This document shows, in pieces, positions 24,681-35,800 of a stretch of DNA of 64,000 bases. Source of the DNA: Synchiropus splendidus (taxonomy: Eukaryota > Chordata > Actinopteri > Syngnathiformes > Callionymidae); contig NC_071345.1 in assembly GCF_027744825.2 (NCBI RefSeq), forward strand, positions 10,251,501-10,315,500, given 5' to 3'. The translations under genes were made by a program, and so were the position numbers. The stretch's first letter is position 1. Every line of letters begins with the position of its first letter. The notes under the pieces are model-generated. The model did no database searches and had not been told where the DNA came from. It was given only the letters and a program-made list of their open reading frames with translations.

Positions 24681-25155
24681 CCCACGGTCGGGTCAGATGG
24701 ACTCCTGCTGTCATTTCTGAGTCATCGCTGGGAGTCATACGACCATATGAGCAACCCCGGCATGCCAGCCTCAGATATCACAGTCACTGGCCGCCCTGAC
24801 GCACACGCACAGATTACAGCACTTGTTATTTCGCCCCGGGGGTTTAACCTCGTCACAGGATGATATCATACAGCTGAATAATTGTCTGGCCACTGTGGAC
24901 ACTGTGAATTCAGGAGAACCAACCCTCTTCTTTATGCCACAACAAGTCCGCCTAAAGGCCCATCTGTGCTCCCTTTACGTACGGAATTGTACCCGTTCCT
25001 CTCAAAGGATGTGACCGTCCTTGATCACTTGCTTCCCTACAGTCTGTTCACCAATGTATCCACCTAGGGGAGCAGCCCATAGTCAAAGTGTATGACAACA
25101 TCAAACTCCAAAACAAACATGGCGACTGTGGAAGAACTGATAATGTAGATCTTGT

Positions 25156-25853
25156 CACTGCCTGATCTGGTCCGCCTGCCTGATGTGGTCCGCCGGAAAT
25201 TCCGGGGCTGGAAGCGGAAATTGCGCATGTTTTGCCAACTGATGTTTACTGGTAAGTGCATGCGTACATGGTTATATCGCGCAAAGGTGATGACGTTTTT
25301 TACGTACTAAAATAGTTGTTTTTGACTTAAAATATATATTTTTTTTTTATCTGATACTCTATTTTTTTAATCCAACAATATAAACAAACTCAAGCACGGC
25401 ACCACATAAACCTCATTCAGGGGCAGAAGCGCTCACTCCTGCTCCTGTCAAATCTATGCAAAACAAATGTTAGGAGAAAAGCTTCCTATACAATAATGAT
25501 AATGTATCAGAACCAAAAAACAATACATTGTGCATGTCAAATGTATTGGAGGATCTTGAAATGTTTATTGATTCAATACTGCTGGATTTAAAAAAAAAGA
25601 ATATCAGATACTAACATACAATTTCTTAATCTAGATTGTGACAACGTGATGACGTCATACGCTAAAAACGTGCGCGTACAAGGTGAATACTGCGTACTTA
25701 AGCATGCGCATAAAAACATAATTTCCAAATTTTTATGTTAAATATAGACTATTTTAACAATTATTATTAAACACAATTCGTAGAACTTGCGCATGCGTGT
25801 TACTAACATCTGGTTCCAGTCCCGGAACTTCCGGCAGACCACATCAGGCAGTG
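25156..25853. mobile_element. Terminal-inverted-repeat element of about 700 bp
   Basis: The left end CACTGCCTGAT...GTGGTCCGCCGG, AATTCCGGGGCTGGAA is inverted at the right as TTCCAGTCCCGGAACTTCCG, GCAGACCACATCAGGCAGTG. The left terminus carries an extra 18 bases, a tandem copy of CTGGTCCGCCTGCCTGAT, between the first CCTGAT and GTGGTCC. Both ends then run into GCGCATG words and TGATGACGT blocks (25288 and 25650), so the whole element is loosely palindromic. The middle is AT-rich. A possible short target duplication (GATCT/GACCT) overlaps the ends and is uncertain. The superfamily is unassigned. Confidence 0.65.
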
Positions 25854-27044
25854 ACAGACCTTGCACAAAAGACAAAACTAGGCCATCATTGTCGGAGGTG
25901 ATGGTGGGTGAGGTTGTTAAGAATATCGAGACTGGAGGATGGAGAATTTCCACCATTGTTGTGTCTTCTTCATGTGTCATTGGAGCTATGCATTGGGTAG
26001 TAACAGCAACACTGCCCCCAATGGTTAGCAGTGGTTGTGCTCTGTATGGTCTGTAAGCTTTGTGGAAACGTGAAGAAATACGGACGAAATGAACACAGAG
26101 CACCGACAGTCTACATCCATACCTGGATCCATACGTAGCGTTGTACATAAATGGGCCTTAAACCACCTTCACACATCATGATCGTCCCCCCTAGTTACGT
26201 CTATGTCCTCATTTAATAGTTCCAGGAAACCAAAAAAAAAAATAAAATGAATGAATGAATGTTTATTTCAATCCTCTGATACATTACAAACATCATAAAC
26301 GTGTAGCTTTATATGTTACATGACTATTTTATAACTATCACATGGCTTTTCTTCTTACATGAAAGTCATAAAATAAACAAAAGATGTGCTCTTGTGAGGG
26401 GAAGACGGTGAAGGAGAGAAGATATTCATGAATGCACCCACTCTCCTCTACAGTATGTCTGTGGAGAATTGAAGCGACCACGAACAGGGATATACATTGG
26501 AAAGAAACATGGCAACAGAAGACTGAAGGATGGTTGTACATGTACAGTAATTATCACTTCAGACACATTGATATTTTTATTATGACTAGACCTGATCTGT
26601 GGGATTACGTCTGTTTTTCTACATGTTTATGAACATGGGTTTGTCTCCGGTCGTTCACCTAAAGTGACTCTTGCCTCCACAGTTTCCTGCAACAACACTG
26701 TTGCTTTGTAAGTTTTGGGGAAAGTTTGATTGCTATTCCAAGAGTTTGTATAAAAATCTCATGGGGGTCATCGCACATCAATTCATTCACTGTATCAAAG
26801 CGTATCCGTGCTCAGCCTTGCAGCACCGTGGGTACAAGCATTGAAGTGACTCTAAAGAAAGGAAATGTTTTGTTTGCTAGTGGGCATCCAAGATTTCCTG
26901 ACTGACCTTATCTCTGTCCTCCAGCCGCCGATCCAGACTGAATGCCGGCGTGCCCAGCAGTTTTGATATGAAATTGTTGAATGTGTGTGTCCTGCATGTT
27001 GCTGAGTTAGATAAAAATGTGAAATGTTGAGTATTAGTGAAAAG
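25854..27044. other. Mostly unique sequence
   Basis: It holds a short GAATGAATGAATG run at about 26247-26262. The stretch 25100-25150, left of the preceding element, contains ATGGCGACTGTGGAAGAACTG, which could encode MATVEEL. That reads like the start of a transposase-associated frame but stops within a few codons. Confidence 0.4.
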
Positions 27045-27120
27045 TCGGGATGGGCGATATGGACAAAAAAAGGGCTTGTGATAACGATAATTATCATGAC
27101 AAATACATTTTCATTCTATT
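27045..27120 (+). mobile_element. hAT-type left terminus fragment (GGGATGGGCGATATGG)
   Basis: TCGGGATGGGCGATATGGAC followed by AAAAAAAGGGCTTGTGATAACGATAATTATC matches the fish hAT terminus TAGGGCTGGGCGATATGG with its ATAACGATAAT internal repeats. The right terminus is not visible, so this is a fragment or a heavily decayed copy. Confidence 0.55.
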
Positions 27121-28095
27121 CCAAGTGTTGGACACACTACAGCCTCTCTTGAAACTCTTGGAGTTTGCCTCCAACGTTATTATTTATGCTTAAATATAAT
27201 TGTTAACTGAGTGTCGACATGAGAAATTCAATGTTTCACGTCTCTGGTAGAAGCCGATGGTGTCTGACAGACTGTTCTGCCAGCTTTACTTAGGGGTTCA
27301 ACAGAGCTGTCTGTCTGCTGTAACTCATGTCTCTTAACAGTTGACTTGAACTATGGACCAGTCTGACCAAATTTCTAGATGCTGTTGAAGAAATATTAGA
27401 AATAATGTGAATAAATGATCATTTAGTCATATTCTATTTTCTCAAAATCATGATAGGAATTGTAAGTCCTTTGTCTTGTGTGATGAAAAACCTTTTCACA
27501 ATTTCTCTCACCTAAAATGGTTGTTTCCCATTGCCTTATTGAGGACTTCACAAATACTTGGACTGGTTTAGAATTTGTTGATGGTCCCTAACTGATGCCG
27601 GGTCTAAACACAACATTCTCTCTTAATAAACCAAAAACTAAAAAAAAACATCCGGGAGTAGGGTGGCAACACAAATGTCAGGCAGACTTTGGAAATAACA
27701 GACACAAAAAGTATTATATTAAATGCTTCAGTAAAGAAAATGTGCTGCTAAACAAAGTGTCCAGTTAAGGCCGGACGCCAAGCAGACACCAGTGGAACAC
27801 CAAAGTATGAGGTTTTACTTTCACTCTTTCAAGACATAGCAAAGACACACTTTAGTTTGTAACCTTTAAAACATTGACTAATGTTTTAGAGGCATCCATT
27901 CATTGTTCTCATCAAGAGAGCCTCCTCCACCCCAGTGTTGCTTGCTCTCCCTGAACATGCCTGTCCTCTTCGTGTCCTCCCCCACCACATCCATTGGTTG
28001 TCTTCCTTCCAGGTCTTTAACCTCATTCTAACGTCCAGCATGTCCCCTGTCTCTCCGCTTAATCCTTTATCAATAATAAGGAACCATACAGAAAG
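27121..28095. other. Non-coding sequence, possibly interior of a decayed hAT copy
   Basis: There is no recognisable coding or second terminus. An A-run lies at about 27639-27647. Some of this stretch may be the interior of the element starting at 27045. Confidence 0.35.
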
Positions 28096-28388
28096 TAGGG
28101 GTCGACCAATGAACCAATTTGGCCGATATGTTTGACATTTTTGATGGATTTTTTACACATCAGACCATGATTAAAGATTTTTCCTTGTCAATATTTGTAA
28201 CGATAATTCATGCAAACACAACCTCTTTCGTTTCTTGGACAGTGGAGTCGTCTTCTTTTTCTGGTACAAAAGCCAAATTTCTGCTCCAATTTCATAAAAA
28301 AAACCCCAACAATGTATACTGTTTCTAATGCGTCCATAAATCCATGACATCTAATATCGGCCCTAAAAAATGTCGATAAGCCAGACAA
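28096..28388. mobile_element. hAT-type MITE (TAGGGGTCGACC family)
   Basis: The left end TAGGGGTCGACCAATGAACC, followed by AATTTGGCCGATATG, is the fish hAT terminus TAGGGGTCGACCGAT with GGCCGATAT. Near the right side TAATATCGGCCCTAAAAAAT and GTCGATAAGCC form the inverted counterpart, but the last bases have decayed. No transposase is encoded. Confidence 0.6.
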
Positions 28389-28876
28389 TAATTCAAAAGA
28401 TTCTGCAACAACGGTAACTCCTGTGTCCAGAGAAAATCCAGGATCAAGAGACAATTTGTTTTTATATTTCTCTTCAAGCGCGACACGAGGGGCCAACAAT
28501 CTTTGTAATTGTTACATCGCCTTCACCTCCGATGCATCGTCCTGGATCGAGTCCGTCTTGAGCCACAACGACCTCTGGACCAGAGAGCTTGTCCTCGGCT
28601 AACAAGTTAGCTATGGGCAGTGACGGGTTATAACTGCTTCTCTGGCAGAGTTAAATGACCTGTCACTAAAGGGTGGCAGGCGGCTCAGTTGACGCCTCAA
28701 GGACACGACGGCTAAAGCTATGAATTTACCCGTAAAAAGAAATGACCACGTTAACCTTAAGAGAAATGAGAGCGCTCCAAAAGCCAAGCCTGATTTGTTT
28801 CTGGGCCAAAGTTGTACATCATAATAAAACCTAATTAGAACTTTCTTTATTGGATTTTTATGAGGAAGTGACAGAT

Positions 28877-28922
28877 ATTTTTTCATGTTTTGCAGACGGC
28901 CAGTTGCCCTCCTAACTAAAAG
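28877..28922 (+). repeat. Solitary arm of the 29.8 kb foldback
   Basis: These 46 bases (ATTTTTTCATGTTTTGCAGA, CGGCCAGTTGCCC, TCCTAACTAAAAG) match the right arm of the foldback at 29944-30014 with four or so differences. The left arm and loop are absent. The solitary arm ends exactly where a GATG tandem repeat begins. Confidence 0.8.
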
Positions 28923-28965
28923 ATGGATGGATGGACGGATGGACGGCTGGATAGATAGATAGGTA
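28921..28965. repeat. (GATG)n/(GACG)n/(GATA)n tetranucleotide repeat
   Basis: GATGGATGGATGGACGGATG passes through GGACGGCTGG into ATAGATAGATAGG. The irregular units indicate an old microsatellite seeded at the end of the solitary foldback arm. Confidence 0.85.
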
Positions 28966-29831
28966 AGACAGAGAGATAGACAGTTAAAGTAGGTTAATTG
29001 GAGAAGTCATGTTCCAGGAAAACCGAATATCACTGCAAAAATGCGAATCTCCGCATTATTCTCGGGGCATTACCCGCTAAAATATTAACAATCCAAAGCC
29101 AAGAATTCCTCCCGGGAACACATTCCTCATTGACCTCATTCCACGTCACGTTGGAAAGCAATGGCATGAACAGGATGTGGTGATAGAATCGATTAGTCTT
29201 CATTTCCAATCGCGTCAGCAGATATAAAAAGGCAACTGTGCAGCATGGCTTCACTCAATGGCATTCACTCATGTCTTCACAAAGCAGAGTCCATCGTAGG
29301 GTTCCGTGAGGAACACACACAAAACTGGCACCTACAGCCGATTTGGAGGCACCAGTTAACCTTGTGTTTCACGTCATCATAACACTGAATAACATGTTCA
29401 CCATTCCAAACTCAAGGGCAGCTAAAATCCAACAGTCTGCCTTTTTTTATTCCCCCACAAAGCCTCCACATACATCTGGGCCGTATTACACAACGAGTCC
29501 CGCCGCCCGCATCTGTCTCCATGACTAATCAGTGTGACAGGGCGAGCCTCCAACCAACAAGGCTCAATATCTCCGCTTGTGCGCTCACAAAAGACACTGG
29601 CAAAATACAACATGATTTCTCTCTGATCACTGACACAAAGTCCTGGCTGCTTTTCACAGAATTACCAGCTCGTAAACAAAAACAAACCTGTATTCCAACA
29701 AGGCCTTTTTTTCTCCTCCGGTTTTGCTGAGTCATATGTGACTGTGACTGTGACTGCTTTCTGCGTGAATTTCACAGGCTGCAATAAATGGGGCAATTTT
29801 CTCTGGAACTGGAGACAGATTGACACGCAGA
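28966..29831. other. Unique non-coding sequence, nothing recognised
   Basis: There is no repeat structure and there are no credible exons. Several short frames on both strands at 29343-29735 have no domain content. Confidence 0.5.
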
Positions 29832-30014
29832 CTTTTAGCTAGGAGGGCGTCTGGGCGTCTGCAAAACATGAAAAAATGGACGCCTGATTCTTGACCGTAG
29901 CTAGGCCGCCAGATACCGCCATATACCAGCGCAATCTCAGCCAAGCTACGGTCAAGAATCAGGCGTTCATTTTTTCATGTTTTGCAGACGCCCAGATGCC
30001 CTCCTAGCTAAAAG
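29832..30014. mobile_element. Foldback element: two 71 bp arms, 41 bp loop
   Basis: The left arm 29832-29902 (CTTTTAGCTAGGAGGGC and on to GACCGTAGCT) and the right arm 29944-30014 are reverse complements at 69 of 71 positions, separated by a 41-base loop. The near-identity means the element is young, or is being homogenised, or originates by copying one arm. It carries no coding sequence. The flanks show no clear target duplication. A transcript through it would fold into a very stable hairpin. Confidence 0.9.
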
Positions 30015-30732
30015 CCTGACCACATGAAAATTCTGGGTAAAACTGGGTAAATTCTGGGCCTCATATTTGCATTGCAGTTATTAATACTATTGTTTTGATT
30101 GTTATCCTGGAGTCATGCAAATTCCACCATAGATTGTGCTGCATTATCATCTTCAGAAGAGGAGGACAGACACTAGTGGGGTGGAGTTGGACTGCACCCG
30201 ATCCCAGCCACTCACTGGCGAGACAAGTTGGGTAGAGTGGCGTGAAACCGCGACGGAATAGGACTGAGCCCCATTTATCTTTGTTTAAAAGAAGTGATTA
30301 TATCTCCTCCATGCCTTCCAGTCTTTTCCCACATGATCATGTCTTAAGCTTCGCTCAACCAAGTCAAACACATCTGCTCAAGAGCATGAGGCAAACCACT
30401 GAGCCAAACCCAGAGCAGCTTCCTGTGCGGTGTTCTTGTTTCACGGTAGCCCGGGGCCGCCAGTGGGATCTGGGCTGGGAGAGGAAGAAGGATTGCTTAA
30501 TATGATTTGGCAACATCAAAACGGAAGTCCCCTTCACAGCGGCGGCCGCTCTGCCTGTCTGTTGGTGCGGATTGAAATGGAGAACGACAGTTGGCATGCT
30601 GGTATATTAGCACACATGCAAGCGCATGTATGTGTCATGAGCCAATAAAAGTTGTGGGAGGAATTAGGTTCCTTGTCATCCAGACAGACGCAATAAAAAC
30701 CTTAGCTTTTGCAATAGACTTTAAATAGGCGG
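30015..30732. other. Unique non-coding sequence, nothing recognised
   Basis: Overlapping frames on both strands at about 30242-30648 show no domains. A NotI-like GCGGCCGC lies at about 30541-30548. Confidence 0.5.
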
Positions 30733-31522
30733 TAGGGCTGAACGATTATGGCAAAAATGATAATCGAGATTATTTTGATTCGTATCATAATCGCGATTAT
30801 TCAAATTGTCATTAAACTTTCAAACTTTATTGAACAATCAACTAGAATAAAACAATGTGTAAAGTTTAAATAATCATTTAACAGTTATATTTAACCTTCT
30901 GCATGTAGGGTCAATATTTCTCTCTAGAAACGTCGCCACTCAGTACGGTCAGGCTTCAGAGAACAGTGGAGACAGGAGACAATATTTCGAGCTGAGCAGG
31001 CGCTTGGCTTGAACGTAAAGAAGTTTCTGATTTGTCAGCTGTAATGTCATATTCCAAGTTCTTTATTCATTTTTTCATGAGAGAAGAAGTCGCTCCTTTG
31101 ATTATAAAACTGCGTGTCTGCAGCGTGATGAATGACAAGGAGCGCTTGTTTTCATCACCCCATCTCAGAGTGAGCGCAAGCGATTGTTCTTACGCATTTA
31201 TCCACTTCCAAATAATCAGTGGTTTTTGAAACACCGCCAACAAGCAGTTAGCATTGCTGTTGTGACTCAGAACGCAGGATGAGCGTATGCTCCTCGGAGG
31301 TTCTGAATATAGAGGCGACAGAGTTGTGAGCTACCAGTGGCTAATATTAGCGTCCCACACTCCGTGTAGAAATAGAGGCTCAAGCTCTCTCACTGCTAGG
31401 CGGAGCTTCACGCTATGTAGCGCGCTCATTGTGCCCTCCACAGTAGCTTCAATTTTCATCGGGACAAAGCGTGGTCGGGACATAGTGAGAGAAGACGGGT
31501 GTCCGGCTAAATAATCGTTTCA
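30733..31522 (+). mobile_element. Non-autonomous hAT element (TAGGGCTGAACGATT family), about 790 bp
   Basis: The left end TAGGGCTGAACGATTATGGC, followed by AAAAATGATAATCGAGATTATTTTGATTCG and TAATCGCGATTATTC, is a typical fish hAT terminus with its internal ATAATCG repeats. The putative right end is AAATAATCGTTTCATG (31509-31524), the inverted AACGATTAT motif. The interior is unique, without a transposase. The right boundary is less certain than the left. Confidence 0.55.
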
Positions 31523-31639
31523 TGTTTATTTCAGTCAACTGTTTGATGGTTCAACCAGATGTTTGGAACCAAAAAGCTAAAGACAGCGAGAGGCCATAGC
31601 TCATGCTAATGCTGTGGCTAATCCAAACCCTTTTTCTGA

Positions 31640-31940
31640 CCATAAAGCAAAAGGCCAAGAGTTCATCAATCAATCTCATTTGTTCTGGTCGATCAATGCG
31701 CGTACTGAATCCACATAGAGCCGAGCTCGGCGGTTCCCGAGAGCGCCGCGTGACACCTATCTTATCAGGCGACACGGTGATTACAGTGCAGGTAATGAGG
31801 GACAGGCCTCTCTCATTTGTCATGCTTTGTGTTCAATCTGATGCGTTGGAACAACAGCCAGCGCCGTCTGCTGCAACACAATGGCAGAGGAGCTGCAGGC
31901 TCAAGTTAATTGTGATAATGGTGTAATGAAGGATGGCGCT
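31640..31940. promoter_or_regulatory. Candidate conserved non-coding element
   Basis: Unique and compositionally even sequence. It holds CCTATCTTATCAGG (two GATA-type sites, 31757-31770), CACGGTGATTACAGTG near 31774-31789, and TCAAGTTAATTGTGATAATG (31901-31920, homeodomain-type cores). It lies beside a decayed hAT copy rather than inside one. This is judged by texture and motifs only. Confidence 0.25.
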
Positions 31941-32489
31941 GGTGCGTCGCCGTGTGCCCTTTTGTGAGCAGAGGTGTGAACAATGAGCAGCGCGCTGCAG
32001 GTCCCCGAAAGATTAAAGCAGTCGCTCTCAAGATAAAGGTTTGTCTGTTGGGGATTCATTCTGGTATTTAACATGACAGCGTTGCCCCTGAAATTGAGGT
32101 GCGAATAAAGCGAGCATCGACCCACTTCTTTAAGCTTTGCTCATGCTCCATGCAAATGAATTTCTGACTCAAAATAAAGATTACTTCCAGGGTTTCAGTA
32201 CCATTTTTAGACACTGCGCTGAATCTGAGCAGTTTTGCATAAATCCCAGCTGAATAACAAAAGAGGAAAAAAAAGTTTATCGCTTGAAAAATGATATAAA
32301 ATGCATATTTCATTTCAGAAAAAAAAGTTATATCTTCAGTTTATGGAGGATTTTTGCAAACGAACCGGCGGCAGATCCCCTTTGTTTGGAAAAAAAAAAA
32401 GAAATGAAATTATGATATTGGATTACCATGACGATAAAGCACACTGGAATATTACCAACACCCACTAAGTTTAAAAAGGAAAAGAGATC
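31941..32489. other. Unique sequence with an A-run
   Basis: An A-run lies at about 32390-32401. Nothing else is recognised. Confidence 0.5.
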
Positions 32490-32852
32490 TTGTTCGTACA
32501 TAAGATGCACCGGTCTATAAGCCGCGGGTGAAGTGGTGCTGTCTGGGCCATAGAAATGCATGAGGAGCACTTCTAAACTAGTTCTGAAAACAGGGTCCAG
32601 CATGGAGACTGACTCATGGAACAAACTCAGCAATGTTCTGAACTTGAATCATGAACCCCTCGCATCTTTAATTTATATTAAAGCGCTCAAAATGTGCTGT
32701 TTTCGCCAGTTTTAGTTTGATGTGACAAGGCTCAATATTTTAGCAGCACAACGCTCTGAAGACAGTGAAAATCCATATGTAGCCACGTTGTTCTGTAAGC
32801 TGCACGGTTCACACCACGATAAATAAGTAGCAATGCCGACATTATATCGCAA
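32490..32852. repeat. Interspersed repeat with ATAAGCCGC words
   Basis: ACATAAGATGCACCGG, TCTATAAGCCGCGGG and, at about 32797-32815, TGTAAGCTGCACGGTTCA fit a fish repeat built from (C/T)TATAAG(C/T)CGCAC words and ending AAAAAGTAGCGGCTTATAG. Here the end reads ATAAATAAGTAGCAATG. It is strongly decayed, with approximate boundaries. Confidence 0.4.
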
Positions 32853-35800
32853 ACAAGGCAAAAAAACAAACAGTGGACATCAGCCTCTTGCTCCTCTATA
32901 GGTACAGTATAGTGTTGTGCGTGTGCTATACTGCTATCTACATGGAGATATTCTTATCTCACAGAGAGAAGTGAACAATCCAGTGCAGAGCGCGCTCACA
33001 TTCTGGGTTTATCTTTAAGTTCAAGAGGTCAGTCTTCGGCTCCGCACCGCATCTGGGTGAGTTCTTTAACGTCTCCAGAGGACTGGGGCCCTACTATTTC
33101 ACTTAAAAACGTAGCCCCATCTTGGCAAGGTGAAAGTGTTAACCTTTTAATGTTACAACTCCAGGCCTGAGCTCGATGGAACAGCATGTTCCGATGGGCC
33201 ACATGAAACTCTAGGGAATGCTGGAGAAAAACATACCATTAAGATGTATATACATGTATGATTCTAACAGTATATTTGGGCATATTAAAAATTATATACA
33301 TGACAGGGGGGAAATCTGCAGAAAAGGGCAAGTTATAAGGGTAGTTTTGAAGCATTACATGAAATATGTGGAATATTTTCGTAGACTGGGAGACGGTGAA
33401 GGGCTGTCCAAGAGCCACATGTGAGCCTCAAGCCGCACAATGCCTCAGTCCAATCTTGTATTTTGGTCCAATATTAAGATTGATGCTTGGAAAAAAAAAA
33501 AGAAAAAGAAAGCCACTGCACGACAATGTGAAATACAGCGCTGCATCCAAACTTCACTCTCCAGCAGAAGACAAAATAAACAACGGGACACTTGCATATA
33601 CCCAGCACAGCTCGAGAGCCACATCTACATGGTTCAGTTGTAGGCTGGTACGGCATCTTGACACAAACTGGCAGACACACACACACAAACATCCAGATTC
33701 TCACCCTGGAGAAAACATCGGTGCCTTAATTAGAGCCGCGAGTCTCTGTATACCCAACATGCTTGGGAAGTAAAAACCTGCGGAATTATCCGAGTCCGAA
33801 AGGGAAAGCAGGGCTGTGTGTGAAATGTAGTAAAGGCTACCGAGGGGCACCAAGAAAGGGACCGGAGGAGTAAAATACTGAGCAAATGTTGGGTGCATCA
33901 CTTGCTAGACGTCAGGACAATCGTTGTTCTGATCTCTGGAAATGCATAAAGTCATATTTGACTGACATTTTGTGACCGCACTTTAGCTTGGGTTCGAGAG
34001 CACATGATTAAAACGGAATTATTTTTACATATTTTTTCGGACCTATCACGCGAATCAGCAGCAGCGAGGGTCATTGCTCATACTGTCTCAGACGTGACTC
34101 AAATGGGCTTCCAAAGACATTTGTTTTTCAATACGACATCAATCTGCACTCTTTTGAAAGCCCATAATGCCGTAATGTTTCATTCAGCGCGTTGCTTCTC
34201 CACCCTACTTTCAGTGTTAATGTTACGCTGGTTTCATTATCCTCAGAATGCAAATGTCTCAGCTGTGATGTCTTTTTTTTTTTTTTTTTTAACGCTCTAA
34301 TGCAAGCCATCCCTCATAACGTCTCCCATTTAATGCACTTCCCTGCTCTTAACGTCTTGTGTGGCTCAGTGGGGGTTCGGGATGCAGAATGAAAACCGAC
34401 GAGGAGGGCTTTATAAATGATGTCGACAAGTGTCGGAGCAAAACTCGGAGGAATCTTTTTCCAGCCTCAAGTTCAACTTTTATGAAAAAAAAAAAGGCTC
34501 GATCAGGACCTCAGATTTCTCAAAAAACACAGGATCCTTCATAATCTTTCGCTGTTGCTGCTCAACTTTGCGGACACATTGGAATATTCCCAATGTCGGG
34601 TTTTTTCAACCATTAGCATTGGTTTGCTGAGTGGTACAGTTTAGTCTTGTAGCGTGTGTAAACAAATGCCTCATGTTGGAAGACATTTGGTGTTTTAAGA
34701 GATGTTGGTCTGATTTCAGCCCGGATAAAATGGTAAAACCTTGATTCAGCGTTGAGGCACAGAACCCGCCTCACATCTGATCAGTTTCTACACTGAAACA
34801 GGTGAAAAAACTGAGGCTTTTCATTGCAAACTGAAGTGAGGGCAACGTGCTTGTCGCGAGGTAGCTTCAGTGAACCCCAAGTATCTCTTGAATGCGGCTT
34901 TACACCCCAAGAAAAAATAGTGGCTGTGGTTCCCAACTGGAAGCCCACTCTATCACTTAGCTCACCACTGTTTCATGGACAAGCAAAAAGAACAGAAAAC
35001 TGGAAATAGAGAGCAGCATAAAACAGAAGCAGCACAACCACCAGGCCTCTGTTTCATCCCAGTTCTTAAGGCAATTGACAGAGATTCTGTGCCAGTCACA
35101 ACACAGGAGGATGAGAGAGTCGCTCAGAGAGTGGCCTCCTCTTTGTCCATTATGAGGACCGCACTCTAGCATAATGGGAGAATGAGAACCTTCGCAACAA
35201 AGACGACAAAGAATCAAGGCTGCGAGTCTTCTGAGTCGATAACAGGTTTCAGTGTCCGCTGACAGCTGACACAAAAAGGGACAATGTTTCCAATGGCATC
35301 ACTGGAAGGAGGGCCAGAGTGGCAGGTGGAGTCAGGAGGTGACCGTACGTCAGCGGGATCACTGACCCCATTCAGCCCACACATCCTTCATAATCCTGCC
35401 GAGAGGTGCAGCCGTAAGTGTCCCCTGAATGAAGCGCAGTCAATCCCCAGATTAGCTAAAGTCAGAATTTAAGCCACAACAGTGGATGAGCCTTTAAAGT
35501 GATTCGCGGCGCCGGTGCTGACACATGCGGTGCTGAAGCGGCGCTCGACATTCAAATATGAATTCATATCAGGCGAAAATGTTTGATCTTACTTCCTGGC
35601 TTATTAATTCAAAGACACACAAGTCAATCACAAAATGAATCAGGGTGCAAAGAAAAGGAATTCAAATGGTTTGCAAAAGCAATGTGAAACCAAATGAGTT
35701 GACTTTGCACGGTTATATATGGGAGTATTTCAATCTTATGAGCTCCATTTTGGACAAAATCCAACAGAGCAGAGGACAGGAACTCTCCACCCTTGTGTCA

